Below are positions 1 through 11,900 of a stretch of DNA of 64,000 nucleotides, piece after piece. Numbering within the stretch: the first letter of the stretch is position 1; each line of letters opens with the position of its first letter. The translations under genes and the position numbers were made by a program. Source of the stretch: Bugula neritina. Its lineage: Eukaryota; Bryozoa; Gymnolaemata; Cheilostomatida; Bugulidae. The notes under the pieces were generated by a model, which ran no database searches, was not told where the DNA came from, and was given only the letters and a program-made list of their open reading frames with translations. Where the stretch lies: positions 26,114,504-26,178,503 of the forward strand of contig OZ037765.1 in assembly GCA_964035545.1 (NCBI GenBank). The letters are read 5' to 3'.

Positions 1-463
1 CAGCTGCTTAAAAGTAGCTTGCTGTTCTGATATTTGTTTAGATTTTTATTTTCTTTAAATTATTTTTTTTGTATTATACCTGGAGATCATTTAAGGCTGC
101 AGCTTTACGATCTACCTTAGTGTGAATTGTTAGCATATAATACTGAATGATGCAATGTAATCTTCCCAGAAATTTTATTCAATATTCCCTTAATCATTCC
201 TTTTCCAATATTCAACAACATTTGTTATTATGTGTGGAGTGATCCCTTCCCAACTATCTTTTCCTTTTTTAAGTACTGAATCTAACATTTATATGCAGCC
301 AGGTTTGACATAGGAATAAATAATATGGCCAACTAATAAAAATTAAAAACCAATAGCAGCTATCACTGAGCTTCAAGAGATATGGAAGCATCTACTTCTG
401 TAGAACTTGAGCCAACTTGCAAAATTGTCCATTTTAAAAGAATTGAATAACACTTGTTTTCAG
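1..463. other. Upstream intron or undetermined sequence of the LRR gene
   Basis: AT-rich sequence before the first recognised acceptor (TTTTCAG at 457-463). A short open stretch around 380-448 looks weakly coding (it starts MEASTSVELE) but lacks a good donor, so I do not call it an exon. Confidence 0.4.
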
Positions 464-3400
464 GTGTCATGAGGCTTGCAATTTATGGTGACACCCAAGA
501 CCTAAAAGACAACCAAGCAGGTGTCTCTGGGCTACAGAGTCTAGCTGGCGTGGATCTTTTACATTACAGTCACTTAAAGCATCTCACTATAGTTAATAAC
601 AGTTTACAGGTGAGAGTGATTTTCTATAGTCTACAGTCTATACAGTCTATTCAACATTCAGTTACAGCTTTGCATTTCTTAAAAACATAGAAACAGGCTA
701 CTTTTTTATTCAAATATTTTTTTTAGAGTTTGCCAGCAAAGGTTTTGACAAGCATGCCAGCACTACAACATTTTTCACTGAAAAGCAATATGCTCCAGCT
801 TTTACCACCCAACACCTTCAATAGTAAGTTATACACTATATATTAGGTTCACATTGTAAGCTGTAAGTTGTTACAGGTTTATGAATATATAATATAACAT
901 ATATACATTTGCAAAAGATATTAAAAAGCAATAGCAAGTATATACACTGTTTTTCTTGTTGGCATGATTATATAGTTATTAAAAACATATTCATTTATAA
1001 GTTGAAAGTACATAATTAGTGTAAGTTGGCTAACTTTGTCTTTATTAATATGATTCATAAGCAACCATACTATTCTAGTAAGTATCCCAGTATAAAAGTT
1101 TCATGTATTTAGAGCAATATGTTATCATGATAATTATACTAGAGTAACAAAAGGAAACACTGCCTTTATAAGCTTATCAATTTATAAAATGGGATTCCAA
1201 CTGTGTTAAAGATGATAGCAAGTTACACACATTAGTTATAATTACCCTTCAGCTCTATTTTTAGTTCGATCTCTGTATAAAGCGCAACTTTAATTTTTTT
1301 AAATCTCACTAGTACTTTGAGTGTTCATTAGACAAAAATTGAGCTTAGATGGGTCATAAATATGAAAGAAATGTTCTTTTAATTTTGTAATTTTAGAGTT
1401 GTCGGACTTGCAGTTCATTGATTTATCACACAACAGGTTGAAGTTTTTGCCTCCACTGTCAACAACAGAATTGTGGGCATTAAAGACACTACAGCTATCT
1501 CACAATAGTTTACAAGAGCTCTACTGGTCAGACTTCTTACAAGTGCCAGCTTTGCAAGATTTAGACCTTTCTTTTAATAACATTAGTATTGTGGACCCTT
1601 CGACTTTTTTTAGTCTACACCAGCTTAGAAAACTCAGTCTAGCTTGGAACCAGCTGACTTCATATGATAGAGCGTGGCTGGAGTCAAATGCAGAAATGCT
1701 AAGTCTTGACTTGGCTCATAACAACATTAGGACGTTAAAAAATAGTGACTTTGAGCAACTTTCTAAACTCAAATATTTAAATTTAGCTGGAAACAAGATC
1801 TCTTCACTTTTTTCTTCGGCATTTACTGGACTGCATAGTTTAGAAACTCTCAACCTGAATGGCAATGCTCTTAGAGAAGTGAAAGTTGATACTTTTAGTA
1901 ACTTAGTATCATTGAGTCAATTGATGATGGCAAGAAATTTGTTAACATACGTAACTCCTAATGCATTTGATAAATTGACGTATCTTACCACGCTTGACAT
2001 GAGTTGGAATTTGATTTCACAAGATCTTGAAGACCTTGGACTGAGCTGTTTAAAGAATTTAACCAAACTAGACTTATCTCATAACTTAATTCCATCCATT
2101 GGTTCGTCTTCGATGCAAGATATGCAACTTCTGCGTGAGGTTTATCTGCATAATAATAGAATACAGAGAATAGGAGGAGGGGCCTTTTCTGTCTCAACAT
2201 TACCAAGTCTGTCGCAACTTGGGTGGCTGTATTTAGACAATAATTTATTAGAGCAAGTAGACGATAGGACTTTTGGCAATATACCTTTTGTTAAATATTT
2301 AGGATTAAGTAACAATCTGATTAAAACCATACACAAAAATGCTTTTAGACAGATGACAAATCTGTTGGTGTTAGATTTAGGACAAAATATGTTAAACAAT
2401 ATATCTGAGGACACTTTTGAAAAGCAAAATACTTTATTTAAATTGTCATTAGAAGGTAATAGGATTCAAAAGCTGTCTTCGGGCATTTTCACTGGATTGA
2501 ATAGGTTGGTTGACTTGTTTTTGGATAAAAACCAAATTCAAATCATTGAAAAAGGATCTTTTCATCAACTGGGCAACATAAGACAACTGTCACTTGCAAA
2601 TAACTTTCTAAGTTGGATAGATGTGTCGTGGTTTACAAGTATGTATAATCTACGCAGCTTAAATTTGTCAAGTAATAGCATTATAGAGTTGTCTCCTACT
2701 ACATCACTTGGAGCACCAATAGCTTTAGATGTCCTTGACCTTAGCAACAACCAATTGACAAGTCTTGAAGAACGTATACTGAGTTATTTTACTCCAGGTA
2801 AAGTCTGAATTCTACCTCTACCACTAACTACTTTTATTTCTTTTCCTGAAATATGCAGCTTAGAGAAGTTTTCTTCTCACTGCAATCTGATAAATGAGTT
2901 TGATGTTAGTGTATGTGTTGCAGAAGGCAAGGTGTATTTAACAAGTAATCCGTGGAAATGTGATTGTCAGCTAGCTTGGATGACAAATACTAATTATTTA
3001 CCACGACTAGTGTTTAAGAAATATGGAGAAATAGCAGCATGTAGCTACCCTCAACATTTAGCTGGAGCAGAGGTACTCTTGAGGTTACATTCCTTCCATT
3101 CATATTCTTATATATCTTGCTCAACATTAGCTATAATGTACTCACAGCTAGCAGAGTAAGGTGATGATGTAATAAAACATTTTCCTGTGTTCTTATGCTA
3201 TTATCTTTAAAGCAAAATATTTCTAATAGTGAATAAGTTAAAAAACTATATTTGCTGTGAGCAGTGGGGTTTCAACCTCTATGATACTAAACTGCTCGGC
3301 TGTCTAAGCAATGAAACCAACTTGAAAAATAAATATCCAATTTAATGTTAGTGCACATGGTCAAATGGTCAGCTGTGTATGCTGCTACAAGTCTTCACTT

Positions 3401-4572
3401 CACACCTAGACAAATAAAATTCAATTTAACGAGACATTATAATAGAACGTTACTGCTATATTATAATTATTTGCTAGAAATTTCTATGTATTAATTTAGA
3501 TCTCTATCCTAAACCACGAGTACCTGTGTAGTGCCAGAAAACTAAAACCTACTGCCAAGCAACTGAGTATAACACCAGCTACCTCTAGAATAACTACACC
3601 AGTAGTCTTACAGACAAGACCTCCAACTTTAATATCTCCGGCTGACATGCCAATAGGCCCTTTACCAGCAATGACGGATCTTTTATGCAATAAACAAAGA
3701 CAAGAATATCGGCTGCTGAGGTATAGTTATATTCTATGTGGTGCTGAACTCGCCAAGTGTTAAGATGATTTCAGATTTTAAATTAAACTGTTAAAAATAC
3801 TTCTTCATTGCTAAAATGAACAATAATGAGCCGGTAATTACTGTAATAATATATGTATTTCAGGAGGAAAAAACTGTTGCTCAATTGGCATGCTAGTCTG
3901 ATCGAAGAAACAACAATGAAGATAGTTTGTACTGGTGTGAAAATAGCGCAAGACTGGGTTGTTCTAGCCGCAAGTTGTACATTGGGTGAAGTAGATTCTA
4001 AATCGTGGCATAAATATAAAATAATTATTGGCTCCTTCACTAGAAACAAGGCTATTGTAAAAAACCAGTCACGAGACATCCTTCAGGTTCATATCCATCC
4101 GGAATACGATGGAAAGTATGACAGTACAAGTGACATAGCGGCAATCCAGTTACTGCCATCAACGAGCAACCGAGAGAATTTTGCAGAGTCGTTGTGCATC
4201 ATGTCCCACAATGACTTGACAGACTCAATACAAGCCTTCAGAAATGGTTTGATGTCGGCTAGTATGAAAGCAGCAACAAGACGTGCCTCTGTAAGCGTGC
4301 ACAGAGTCAAAGTAGCATCCAAACTCTGCTCTTCGGGACAGTTTATGTGCTCGAGGCTAGTTAATACCAACTCCTCTCTATTTAACTTACATCATAGTCC
4401 TGTCTATGTGAGATACGGAATCAGTGATACTGATTGGGGGTTGGCAGGCCTCACAACCATAAAATCAAGAAAGACAAGGTTAGGAGGAAGTATAATACAC
4501 AAACATATACCTCTATATGCACATGTTGGCTGGCTTGAACATGTGATGGGTAGAATCAACAGCTGGACATGA
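464..4572 (+). CDS. LRR protein fused to a serine protease homologue (5' partial)
   Basis: Six exons are visible: 464-609, 727-823, 1397-2797, 2924-3072, 3500-3720 and 3864-4572. They encode about 906 residues; the first exon enters in mid-codon, so the true start lies upstream. The 1.4-kb exon holds about 19 leucine-rich repeats of about 24 residues (LxxLxLxxNxL), with more in the two upstream exons. An LRRCT cap follows (NPWKCDC ... CSYPQHLAGAE), and its last cysteine is supplied by exon 5 (ISILNHEYLC). A Ser/Thr/Pro-rich linker leads to a trypsin-like domain of about 235 residues. In this domain the His region reads VVLAASC, so His is replaced by Ser. The Asp region (SDIAAIQL) is kept, and no GDSGGP is present. 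No membrane segment follows, so a secreted protein with a binding role (a pseudoprotease) is likely. Reading phases agree across all junctions. The product is not assigned to a named family. Confidence 0.85.
1397..2797 (+). other. Leucine-rich repeat array encoded in one exon
   Basis: This single long exon encodes about 467 residues that are almost entirely LRRs. Examples are LQFIDLSHNRLKFLP, LRKLSLAWNQLTSYD and LRSLNLSSNSIIELS. The array has a Toll- or slit-like extracellular repeat length and is capped by the LRRCT of the next exons. One repeat, near SVSTLPSLSQLGWLYLDNN, is longer than the rest. Confidence 0.9.
3864..4572 (+). other. Serine protease homologue domain lacking catalytic His and Ser
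   Basis: The last exon starts after TTTCAG at 3863 and runs to TGA at 4570-4572. LNWHASLIEETTMKIVCTGV matches the N-terminal half of an S1 trypsin fold, including the Cys pair around the His loop (IVC ... AASC). The catalytic His is Ser, the Asp of SDIAAIQL is retained, and the position of GDSGGP reads roughly FNLHHSPVYV. The classic activation sequence (R|IVGG) is also missing. This is the pattern of non-catalytic clip/SPH-type proteins, but no clip domain is present. Confidence 0.8.
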
Positions 4573-4784
4573 TAATTTGATTTAATTAATGAAACTCAAA
4601 GCTTTATTGAGTAATTAAACATGTTGCAGCTAAAATAGAAAAAGAGGATTAAACTTATATTTTACTACAAACTTTAATAATAGTGCAAGTATTATATCTT
4701 ATACATTGTTTACATGACTTCATTCTGGATTAATATGTACATAATTTAAGTTTAAGATTGTAGAGAAATATTATTGTAGGAGAA

Positions 4785-4790
4785 AATAAA
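4785..4790 (+). terminator. Poly(A) signal of the LRR-SPH gene
   Basis: AATAAA about 213 bases after the TGA at 4570-4572; the first good hexamer in that 3' UTR. Confidence 0.5.
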
Positions 4791-4910
4791 TGTCGTTTCC
4801 CATAAATATTTGAAAAGTTCATATTCTTACTATCACATACAAGTTCTATCTTTCAAGCGCACAGGGTGGAATATTTATGGCCTTGGAACGATATAAATGT
4901 GACAAAATAA

Positions 4911-4916
4911 TTTATT
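4911..4916 (-). terminator. Poly(A) signal of TRAPPC2L
   Basis: TTTATT on +, which is AATAAA on the minus strand, about 140 bases past the TRAPPC2L stop codon. Confidence 0.4.
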
Positions 4917-5052
4917 TAAGCTAAAATTAGATGTTCAAGGTCTAACACTCTAATAACAGCAAATAACTTAGAATCTTAGATGGTTCAATAAAACGGCTCA
5001 CATGTTGATATTGTCAGTTGAATAATACAAAAAACGTAGGATAGCACCATAT

Positions 5053-6543
5053 TCAATCTTCTACCAAAATATTTGCAATTGTTGCATCGAAGGATCTAAA
5101 ATATATTCATACATTATTAACTTTATTAAAGTTTTAAGTTCCTTTAATTAAAAGCAACAATGACTGGCAACTAATTGAGAAAAAAAACTCATATTAAGTA
5201 GTTGTTTCTAATTTTATCATTATTCATTGAATATAGATGAATATTAATTTCAAAATATCTCAACCATAGTTATATGCATTTAATTGTTTTAATATAAAGA
5301 ATAAATTTTAGCTCAACCTTGAGCTAAAATTTATTCTTTATATTAAAACAATTAAATGCATATAACTATGCACAAATTTCTAGCAATAGTAAGTAATTTT
5401 TTGTAATGCCCTTTACATATACATTCGCTTGATAAGTATTTGCAAGTCAACTCAAATTGACTTGCAAATACTGATGGCATTTATTGACTTAATTTGGACT
5501 CAGCATGAAAGTTTATAGCATAGACCAGTTACTTTGAACCAGCTTTGGTTACAATTTCTAATATACACTATAGGTTATTATAATAAAGCATTAGTATTAT
5601 GCGTACCAAATAATTTACCCTTAACTACCACAAATTGTCATTAGAAAAATTGTGGTAGTCAAAAGTTTTGCAACCATTACATTTCCAGTAATCTTTTCAT
5701 ACATTTAAAGTTATGGAATCGAATTGATGATGAAAATTCAATTTAATATATATCAAACAATCAAAAAGAAACACAACTCCGCAAAACTGGTATTAATAAT
5801 AACTCTTGCAATAAAAAGACACAACCAAGGTAATCTGCAACATACCTAGAAACTATAGTGTCTCCGTTAGAGTAAAATGGATTGTAGACTACGTTGACGT
5901 ATGCAGTGAGAAGACTCCGGAACATCTACAACCCAGAGAAAAGCAACATCAATTGTAGTTCAAATTACCAATATGAAATTGCACAGAATTACTCTAGGAA
6001 TAAATAAGCAAAGAACTCACTCCTCTGACATCATTATCTCGTAAGTTAACATTAGATGCTTCGGTTATAATAATGAACTTCACTTTTGTATTTGTCACAA
6101 ATCCATATCTGTAAATTGATTGCAAATATTAAACAGTACACAAACTAACAAGTAAGAAATGAGAGTAAAATTATAGCAACAGAAACAGGAAAAACAAACC
6201 CACACTTTGTAGTCTTCTGTTGGGTATAACAAGCCCAAATACAAATCTCTCATATCACTGGCAGGTCGATTGTTATTGTTGAGTCGTTCCTCAATGACAT
6301 CTAGCGAAGTGTGAACAATGTAGGTAAACTTTAGCTCATCTTCAATTGGAGAGGTTCTTACAAAAAGTGGGTAGTTCTAAAATATTATACTTAAATGTCA
6401 AGAGCAAATAATTTTAAATAAGACAAAAGTTTCAGTAAAAATATAAAAGCAATCATATGGCATGATCTACCTAAATGTGAGATTTCTTGTTTCAGAAATA
6501 TTTTACTTACATCTTTTGCAATAACTGCCACACATACAGCCAT
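5053..6543 (-). CDS. TRAPPC2L: Trafficking protein particle complex subunit 2-like protein
   Basis: TRAPPC2L (yeast Tca17 relative) is a sedlin-family longin-fold subunit of the TRAPP tethering complex, which acts in ER-Golgi and Golgi traffic. Five exons, read on the minus strand: 6511-6543, 6204-6376, 6021-6108, 5846-5925 and 5053-5095. They total 417 nt, or 138 residues; the human protein has about 140. The start [18 protein letters not shown] matches the family N-terminus. The core [10 protein letters not shown] ... [19 protein letters not shown] is strongly conserved, as is YNPFY near the end. The last exon ([13 protein letters not shown] then stop) is very short and more divergent; it was chosen because its acceptor and phase fit and it restores the family length. 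The gene converges on the LRR-SPH gene. Two hairpins lie in its last intron. Confidence 0.93.
5265..5370. repeat. Perfect palindrome, 52-bp arms, 2-nt loop
   Basis: Bases 5265-5316 are the exact reverse complement of 5319-5370, separated only by CC. It lies in the last intron of TRAPPC2L. No coding potential is seen. See findings. Confidence 0.95.
5435..5472. repeat. Hairpin with 16-bp perfect arms
   Basis: AGTATTTGCAAGTCAA at 5435-5450 pairs with TTGACTTGCAAATACT at 5457-5472 across a 6-nt loop, in the same intron as the 106-bp palindrome. Confidence 0.9.
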
Positions 6544-7619
6544 TATTAACTTCAAAAGTGGAAGCAATATACTGGAATGTCTAAAACATAACAAAGTAAA
6601 CAGTAAGAATAATGCTACACCTGAGACATGTTGGAAAATGTTTACCAAGATAAACAAATTCTTTATTGATAAATGATCTTGACCATAATAAATGGTAATC
6701 AAAAACAATTTCAACCTGCAACTTAGCTGTAAAGAGATTATATAAAAATAATCATTTAATAAAACCAACATAAGTTTAAACAAACTAGAGCTGCTTTCAA
6801 AAAAAAAACATTAATATTGTTCCAGTAAACTAATTTGGTGATTGCTAAAGTAGCTTAGATATACTAACAATACCTAACAAATAGAAAAAACATAATATCC
6901 AGAACGGCTCAGGTTTTACTCCAAAGAATATACTTCAATAAGCCTTTTAGGTTCAACTATATTGCACATGAGTTCATGTGACCCAAAATGATCCGCCATT
7001 GTTTCAAAATTTTATACCAGAAATGCTATAGACCAAACCCCTTTTAATAACAAGTTATCTCAAACAAATAATAAGTACCAAGTAAAAAATTATGTAGATT
7101 ATGGAAAATCAATATAAAAATAAACTAGCTAGCTAAAAACAATTCAGCTCTTTTTTAAAGTTATCAAAGCCTAATTTACAATTACAACATAATTACAAAT
7201 AAACAATTAAATCTTTGATAGTTGTTTAAACCTAAACTCAAAGACAAACTCAAAGACTTGAGAATAAAATAATGCCAGTACCATCACCATGGCCTAGGCC
7301 TATGGCTATGCCTATCGGCCATGAACGCCCACTTGCTCTTGCCGATGGGCATGATCATCATCATGATGACAATGATCACTTGTATTTGCCTTTGCCCTTT
7401 GGTGATTGTGTAAAGCCAAATGTCAAAGATTATCATAATCATTCTAAAATATTAATATAATTATAACAACTTGAACTTGAACTTAAACTCAGTGGCCTAA
7501 ACTAAGTCTAAAGCCACATCCTCACAGTTTGAGTTTGACTTTGAGTTAGTGAGTTATACTTACAGAATTTTAGATTAGACATCATCATTATCACTATGAG
7601 CAAGCCATTGTCATTGACT

Positions 7620-7740
7620 ATAAAGTATCAGTATGACTACTAGTACTACAGTACTACTACCAGTACTACTAGTAGTAGTACTCATACTGTAGTCGTAGAG
7701 TGTAGTAGTACTAGTAGTACTACTAGTAACTAGGAGTAGG
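7620..7740. repeat. AGT/ACT self-complementary repeat tract
   Basis: A degenerate tract of AGT and ACT triplets (TACTAGTAGTAC-like) in both orientations, able to fold on itself. The same kind of tract recurs at 8455-8690, 45385-45720 and 55840-56455. Confidence 0.8.
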
Positions 7741-7905
7741 TGTCAAAATCAGTAAATTAAAATGTATTGATGATAAAAAAAAATGTTATTTTTTGCAATT
7801 ACTATATAAAAACGATGATATTACATGATAATTACCACAATTATAATATAAAATTGACAATTACTGTGAAAATCTGCCACAGCTTTGGAATAGCTCAATG
7901 ATTAG

Positions 7906-7935
7906 GAACTAGAAAATAAAATTATTTTCTAGTTC
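7906..7935. repeat. Hairpin, 14-bp arms, 2-nt loop
   Basis: GAACTAGAAAATAA (7906-7919) and TTATTTTCTAGTTC (7922-7935) are exact reverse complements separated by AA. Confidence 0.9.
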
Positions 7936-8098
7936 AGTGGAACAGCTGGCAATGTATAGCCCAAGATTCTAAATGCTGAAGATAAAACTCACAAACTCGC
8001 AAATTTTCGAGAAACATAAGTCAGTGTAGTAAAGTCACCCGTAAGAGAATAGGAAAACTTTAAACAGCAGTCTAGGACAGGCAGCGTGTAACAAAACT

Positions 8099-8262
8099 AT
8101 TTAAAAGCAGCCCTTGGTTGGGGGTGATTGAGTGCAGTAGTTAGAAGTCTCAAGCTTGAAATTGGGGGTGCAAAGTTCCAACCTAAATCCCCAACTCTAA
8201 ACTCAAGAACCATAAACCATTGCACTCAGTCACTCCCAAATTGGAGCTGCTTATAAAAGAAT
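8099..8262. repeat. Imperfect inverted repeat, possibly a fold-back element
   Basis: The left part (AAAAGCAGCCCTTGGTTGG ... GAGTGCA) and the reverse complement of the right part (AAGCAGCTCCAATTTGG ... GAGTGCA) match with some differences over about 35-40 bp, with roughly 85 bp between them. It may be a small fold-back element or two opposed SINE fragments. Confidence 0.6.
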
Positions 8263-8454
8263 TCGCGTGTAATTGCTCGTCAATTCAGAACGTGCTTCTA
8301 GTTCTTGTTTTTTTTTGAAGTTAGATATTTTAGTAGTAGTTATTGAAATGTTTATAGTAATGGTTATATTCAGATTATAGTTCATGTCGTTAACTTATTC
8401 TTAGTTGTGTGCAATCAGCTAAACACTAAATGTCTATGACAATTACGTTTAACT

Positions 8455-8690
8455 ATTACTGTATTAGTAGCTGTCTATCACTATGACTATCAGTATCACC
8501 GTCACGATCAGTATTATTGATTATTCATTTATTCACTATCAGTATCACTATGATTATTGATTATTGTTATTGTTATACTAATACTAATAGTAATACTATT
8601 ACTAGTACTTCATTAGTACTAGTAGTACTAGTAGTAGTAGTAAATAAGTAATACTACTGCTACTACTACTACTCCTACATTTAATTTTAT
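8455..8690. repeat. AGT/ACT and ATC-rich simple repeat tract
   Basis: Low-complexity sequence made of TAT/ATC, TAATAC and AGT/ACT units, ending about 250 bp upstream of the TTC4 start codon. No gene is seen in it. Confidence 0.75.
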
Positions 8691-8939
8691 CAATATGAGT
8701 ATGTGTACAAAATTGGTGTGTGATGCTATAGTAATATTGTAATTAACTGTACAGTTATACTTATACTAGTAGTAGTACTATTCTTATACTTACAGTAACA
8801 GATATAACAATAGTTCTGTTAAGTTATTTGTATAGCTGGAAAGAAAATTGCTTTTCTGTAGTGAAATTAAAATAGAGAAATATATTCAATCCTCATAAAA
8901 ATAAGTTCTGAAAATATTATAGGTGAGTCCTGCAACGCA

Positions 8940-11900
8940 ATGGCCCCAAAAAGAAAAATGACTGATGAAGAAAGAGCTGTGATGGTGGCTCAAATGGACC
9001 GAGACTTGGAGGATTTTATAAGCGAGAAAATTGAGTCATATAAAGCAACACCACGGGAACCATTTGATTTTAGTAAAATGGAAAAAGTAGGTGGCAAGAA
9101 ACTATGAGCCTTTTCAGTTTGGAGTTTGGCTATAATTAATTTTTATTCTAACATAGTATCAACAGTCTAGCTCTATCCTTGCTCAACTTTAGCATTCGAC
9201 TTTTAAATCATTATTAGTTATCAAATCACAGCTGTAAACCAATGAGGGAAATATCATCAAAAGTCTTTTAAAGGGACTGTGGTGTGTATCCCTTGATTAA
9301 AAACTCAAAAAGAGTTATCTACTCTTTGAAATCATCTTCCTCAAGTGGGTTAGAGCAATACAATACTATTATTATAATATTATATATTATCAATTGTTTT
9401 CTTTAAGTTTTATGCTAGCATACTTTTTTCATCTGTAACGGTAATATTGATGTTAATCTTTACTCACAGGTTACGGTAGTTTATAATAAATACAGATCTG
9501 TAACAAAGCATATCTGGTTCTTACGAATACCTGTAAAATAGGAAGTAAACTGTTGAAAGCTTGTTTCTGCTCTTGAAATCTCAATTTTATTATAATTCAC
9601 CTGTTGTATTTTTGATGGACTATTTTGAAAGCCATCTAGTTAGTTTTTGTTCTGTTATACGTAGGAAATTGAGAATCATCCGGCTTTTATGCAAGAATGG
9701 GATCCAACTAAGCCAATGACCCCAGAACTTGAAGCACTGATTAGCCTGAAATATGAAGAGTGTGACACTCTTGTTGGTAGGGAGTGTTGATAAATGTAGA
9801 TTATAGCATATATGAAATTAGATGATGAAATTAACACTTACATCTGGGTTCACACCTTTACAACACTTTGCAGTAGCATGCTGCTCAAATAAAATGGCGT
9901 CCATAGTTTGAATGGATTATACAGGGCATGCGTGCATAAGAAATGATTTCAATTATCAAACTTTGCAACAAACTAACTCATTGTTTAAAATATACATTTA
10001 TTCTGCATGGTTTTTTTCTGTTCACATCAAACTTTTTGGCTTTTAGAAAAGGCAACAAATTATAAAGAGGATGGAAATAGAAATTTTAAAAACAGCAAAT
10101 ATCGCTGGGCAATTGATAACTACACTGTTGCCATCGAGTGCAAGTGTTCAGATCTCCAACTCAACGCTATATGCTATACCAACAGAGCTGCTGCTCAATT
10201 CAGACTAGGTTTGTAAATATTACAGTTTTTAAATGTCTGTGTTGAGTTTTTATTCAGGCTATTTACATGTACATGATTATGTACCTATTGATCAATATAA
10301 CATCTGGAGACTTCTGTGTTTATGCTTTCATTCATCTTTTATTTTATAGGTAACTATAGATCATCCTTCAGGGATGTAGTTTTTGCTAGAAAGTTTGTTC
10401 CCGATCATATGAAAGCTATCATCCGAGGTCAGTAGATTGATTGGTGAATTTACCAAAAGTATTAACAATTAGGTGCTGTTTTATTTTCTTATCTTATGCC
10501 TCTTAGATTAAAGGGCTAGTTGGAACATGGTGATCTCAAAAACCAAAAATGAGTGTTAGATATCACACACCTTTTAAAGTTTTCCACTTTGCACATACCT
10601 TGCCATATCTGACATAAAAGTCCATTTCTCATAAAATATCCCATCAAGTAACGAATAAAGAATTTTGCTATAAGCAATAATTATTTTTCTAACTATAGTA
10701 AAAGTGGCTATTAGTAGTAAGAGTGTGTATTTACTCCCATGATTTTTGAATAAGCGGTTTTTCTCTTCTAGTCTTCATGATTTAGCATACTTGTAATATG
10801 AATCTTAACACAGGATTGTTGGGGGCTATATATCAAAAATTAATCCATCATATAATATAAATATTATATAGAATTATATTAATATAAAATTTATATAAAT
10901 ATAAATATCATATATCAATGCTTTACTTTGTTTTGTACTTGGATGTTTGATGTAAGCTTTAGGCTAATTGAATAATGCTTGCTTTAGATTTTATATTCAA
11001 TTGCTTTCAGTTAATAGAAATAAGTATTATGGGTCATCCTTGAAATATCTGCACTGCAATAGTCGTACATAGAGTTAAAATTATCTTATTCTCAGCAGTT
11101 AATACAGTGTGTAAATTTTGATTTTATTTGATAAAAGATGTTGCTTTAAATTTGATTGGCACCAGGTGTTCAATGTGCTAAGAAAATAAGAAAGTATGAC
11201 ATTGCTTTACGCTGGATAGATGATGGGCTACTTATTGACTCAACCAATGAAGAGCTGCTCAAGCTTCGACATGAATCTGAAAAGTTGAAGGTACCGCCAT
11301 TTTATATACTACTTATTATTTAAACTACATCAGTTCAGATGTTTTCCAACAACTCTATAAATTATCATCTAAATAAAAGTTATTCTCAGTGCATTACACA
11401 TCATACTTTTCGGAGTTGTTTTCTCAGCTGATTTTTTAGAAATTCATAGGTTTACACACAGCTTAAAACTTTCTGCTTTTTACTAATTGTTTGATAATTA
11501 TTCACTGTATTCACCACACTATATGTCTGTCCGGAGGTTCTAGAAGTAATATCTTAGGAGATCTTTATATGTGTATAATGTGTTGTTTATATATTATATC
11601 CTAAATATTATTTCCTGTAGCTACTAAATTAAAATTGTGTTTATATCTCCTATCTCAAGTAATAATTATGTTTTTCTGTCTTTGCATAAATAAAATTACC
11701 TTTTTTTCAGAAAGAGGACGAGAAGAATGTGAGAAAGGAAAAAGCAAAGGAAAGAAAAGCAGAGCTTCAGCGCAAAGCTTTACTAGACAGTATAAAAGTA
11801 AATTGATACCTACATCATAGATATTCTTGTGTTAGTTGGTAACTTTTTTCAGTGTGTATCATGAGCAATACATATTTTAATTGAATTGCCCTAATTTCCA

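Larger units (their letters stand above)
4573..5052. other. Convergent 3' region between LRR-SPH and TRAPPC2L
   Basis: This stretch holds the 3' UTRs of two convergent genes. An AATAAA lies at 4785-4790 on + and a reverse-strand AATAAA (TTTATT) at 4911-4916. If both are used, the two transcripts end within about 120 bp of each other. No other gene is seen. Confidence 0.5.
6544..8939. other. Spacer between divergent TRAPPC2L and TTC4
   Basis: Head-to-head spacer that should hold both promoters, though I see no clear core promoter motif. It holds a short GC-richer patch at about 7272-7410 with CAT/ATG-rich sequence, AGT/ACT-type tracts at 7620-7740 and 8455-8690, a short hairpin at 7906-7935 and an inverted repeat at 8099-8262. 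No convincing gene was found. Confidence 0.6.

Noticed and set aside
3496-3690. Minus-strand 64-residue frame
   Set aside because: It is the complement of LRR-SPH exon 5, whose + strand frame completes the LRRCT and joins both neighbours in phase.
6391-6783. 130-residue minus-strand open frame
   Set aside because: Only its inner part, from the ATG at 6543, matches TRAPPC2L exon 1. The rest is upstream UTR or intron-like sequence, and the 3' part reads past the donor.
7272-7460. 62-residue His/Pro/Met-rich open frame
   Set aside because: It follows a short ATC/CAT-rich, partly palindromic patch, with no splice context and no family similarity; likely chance.
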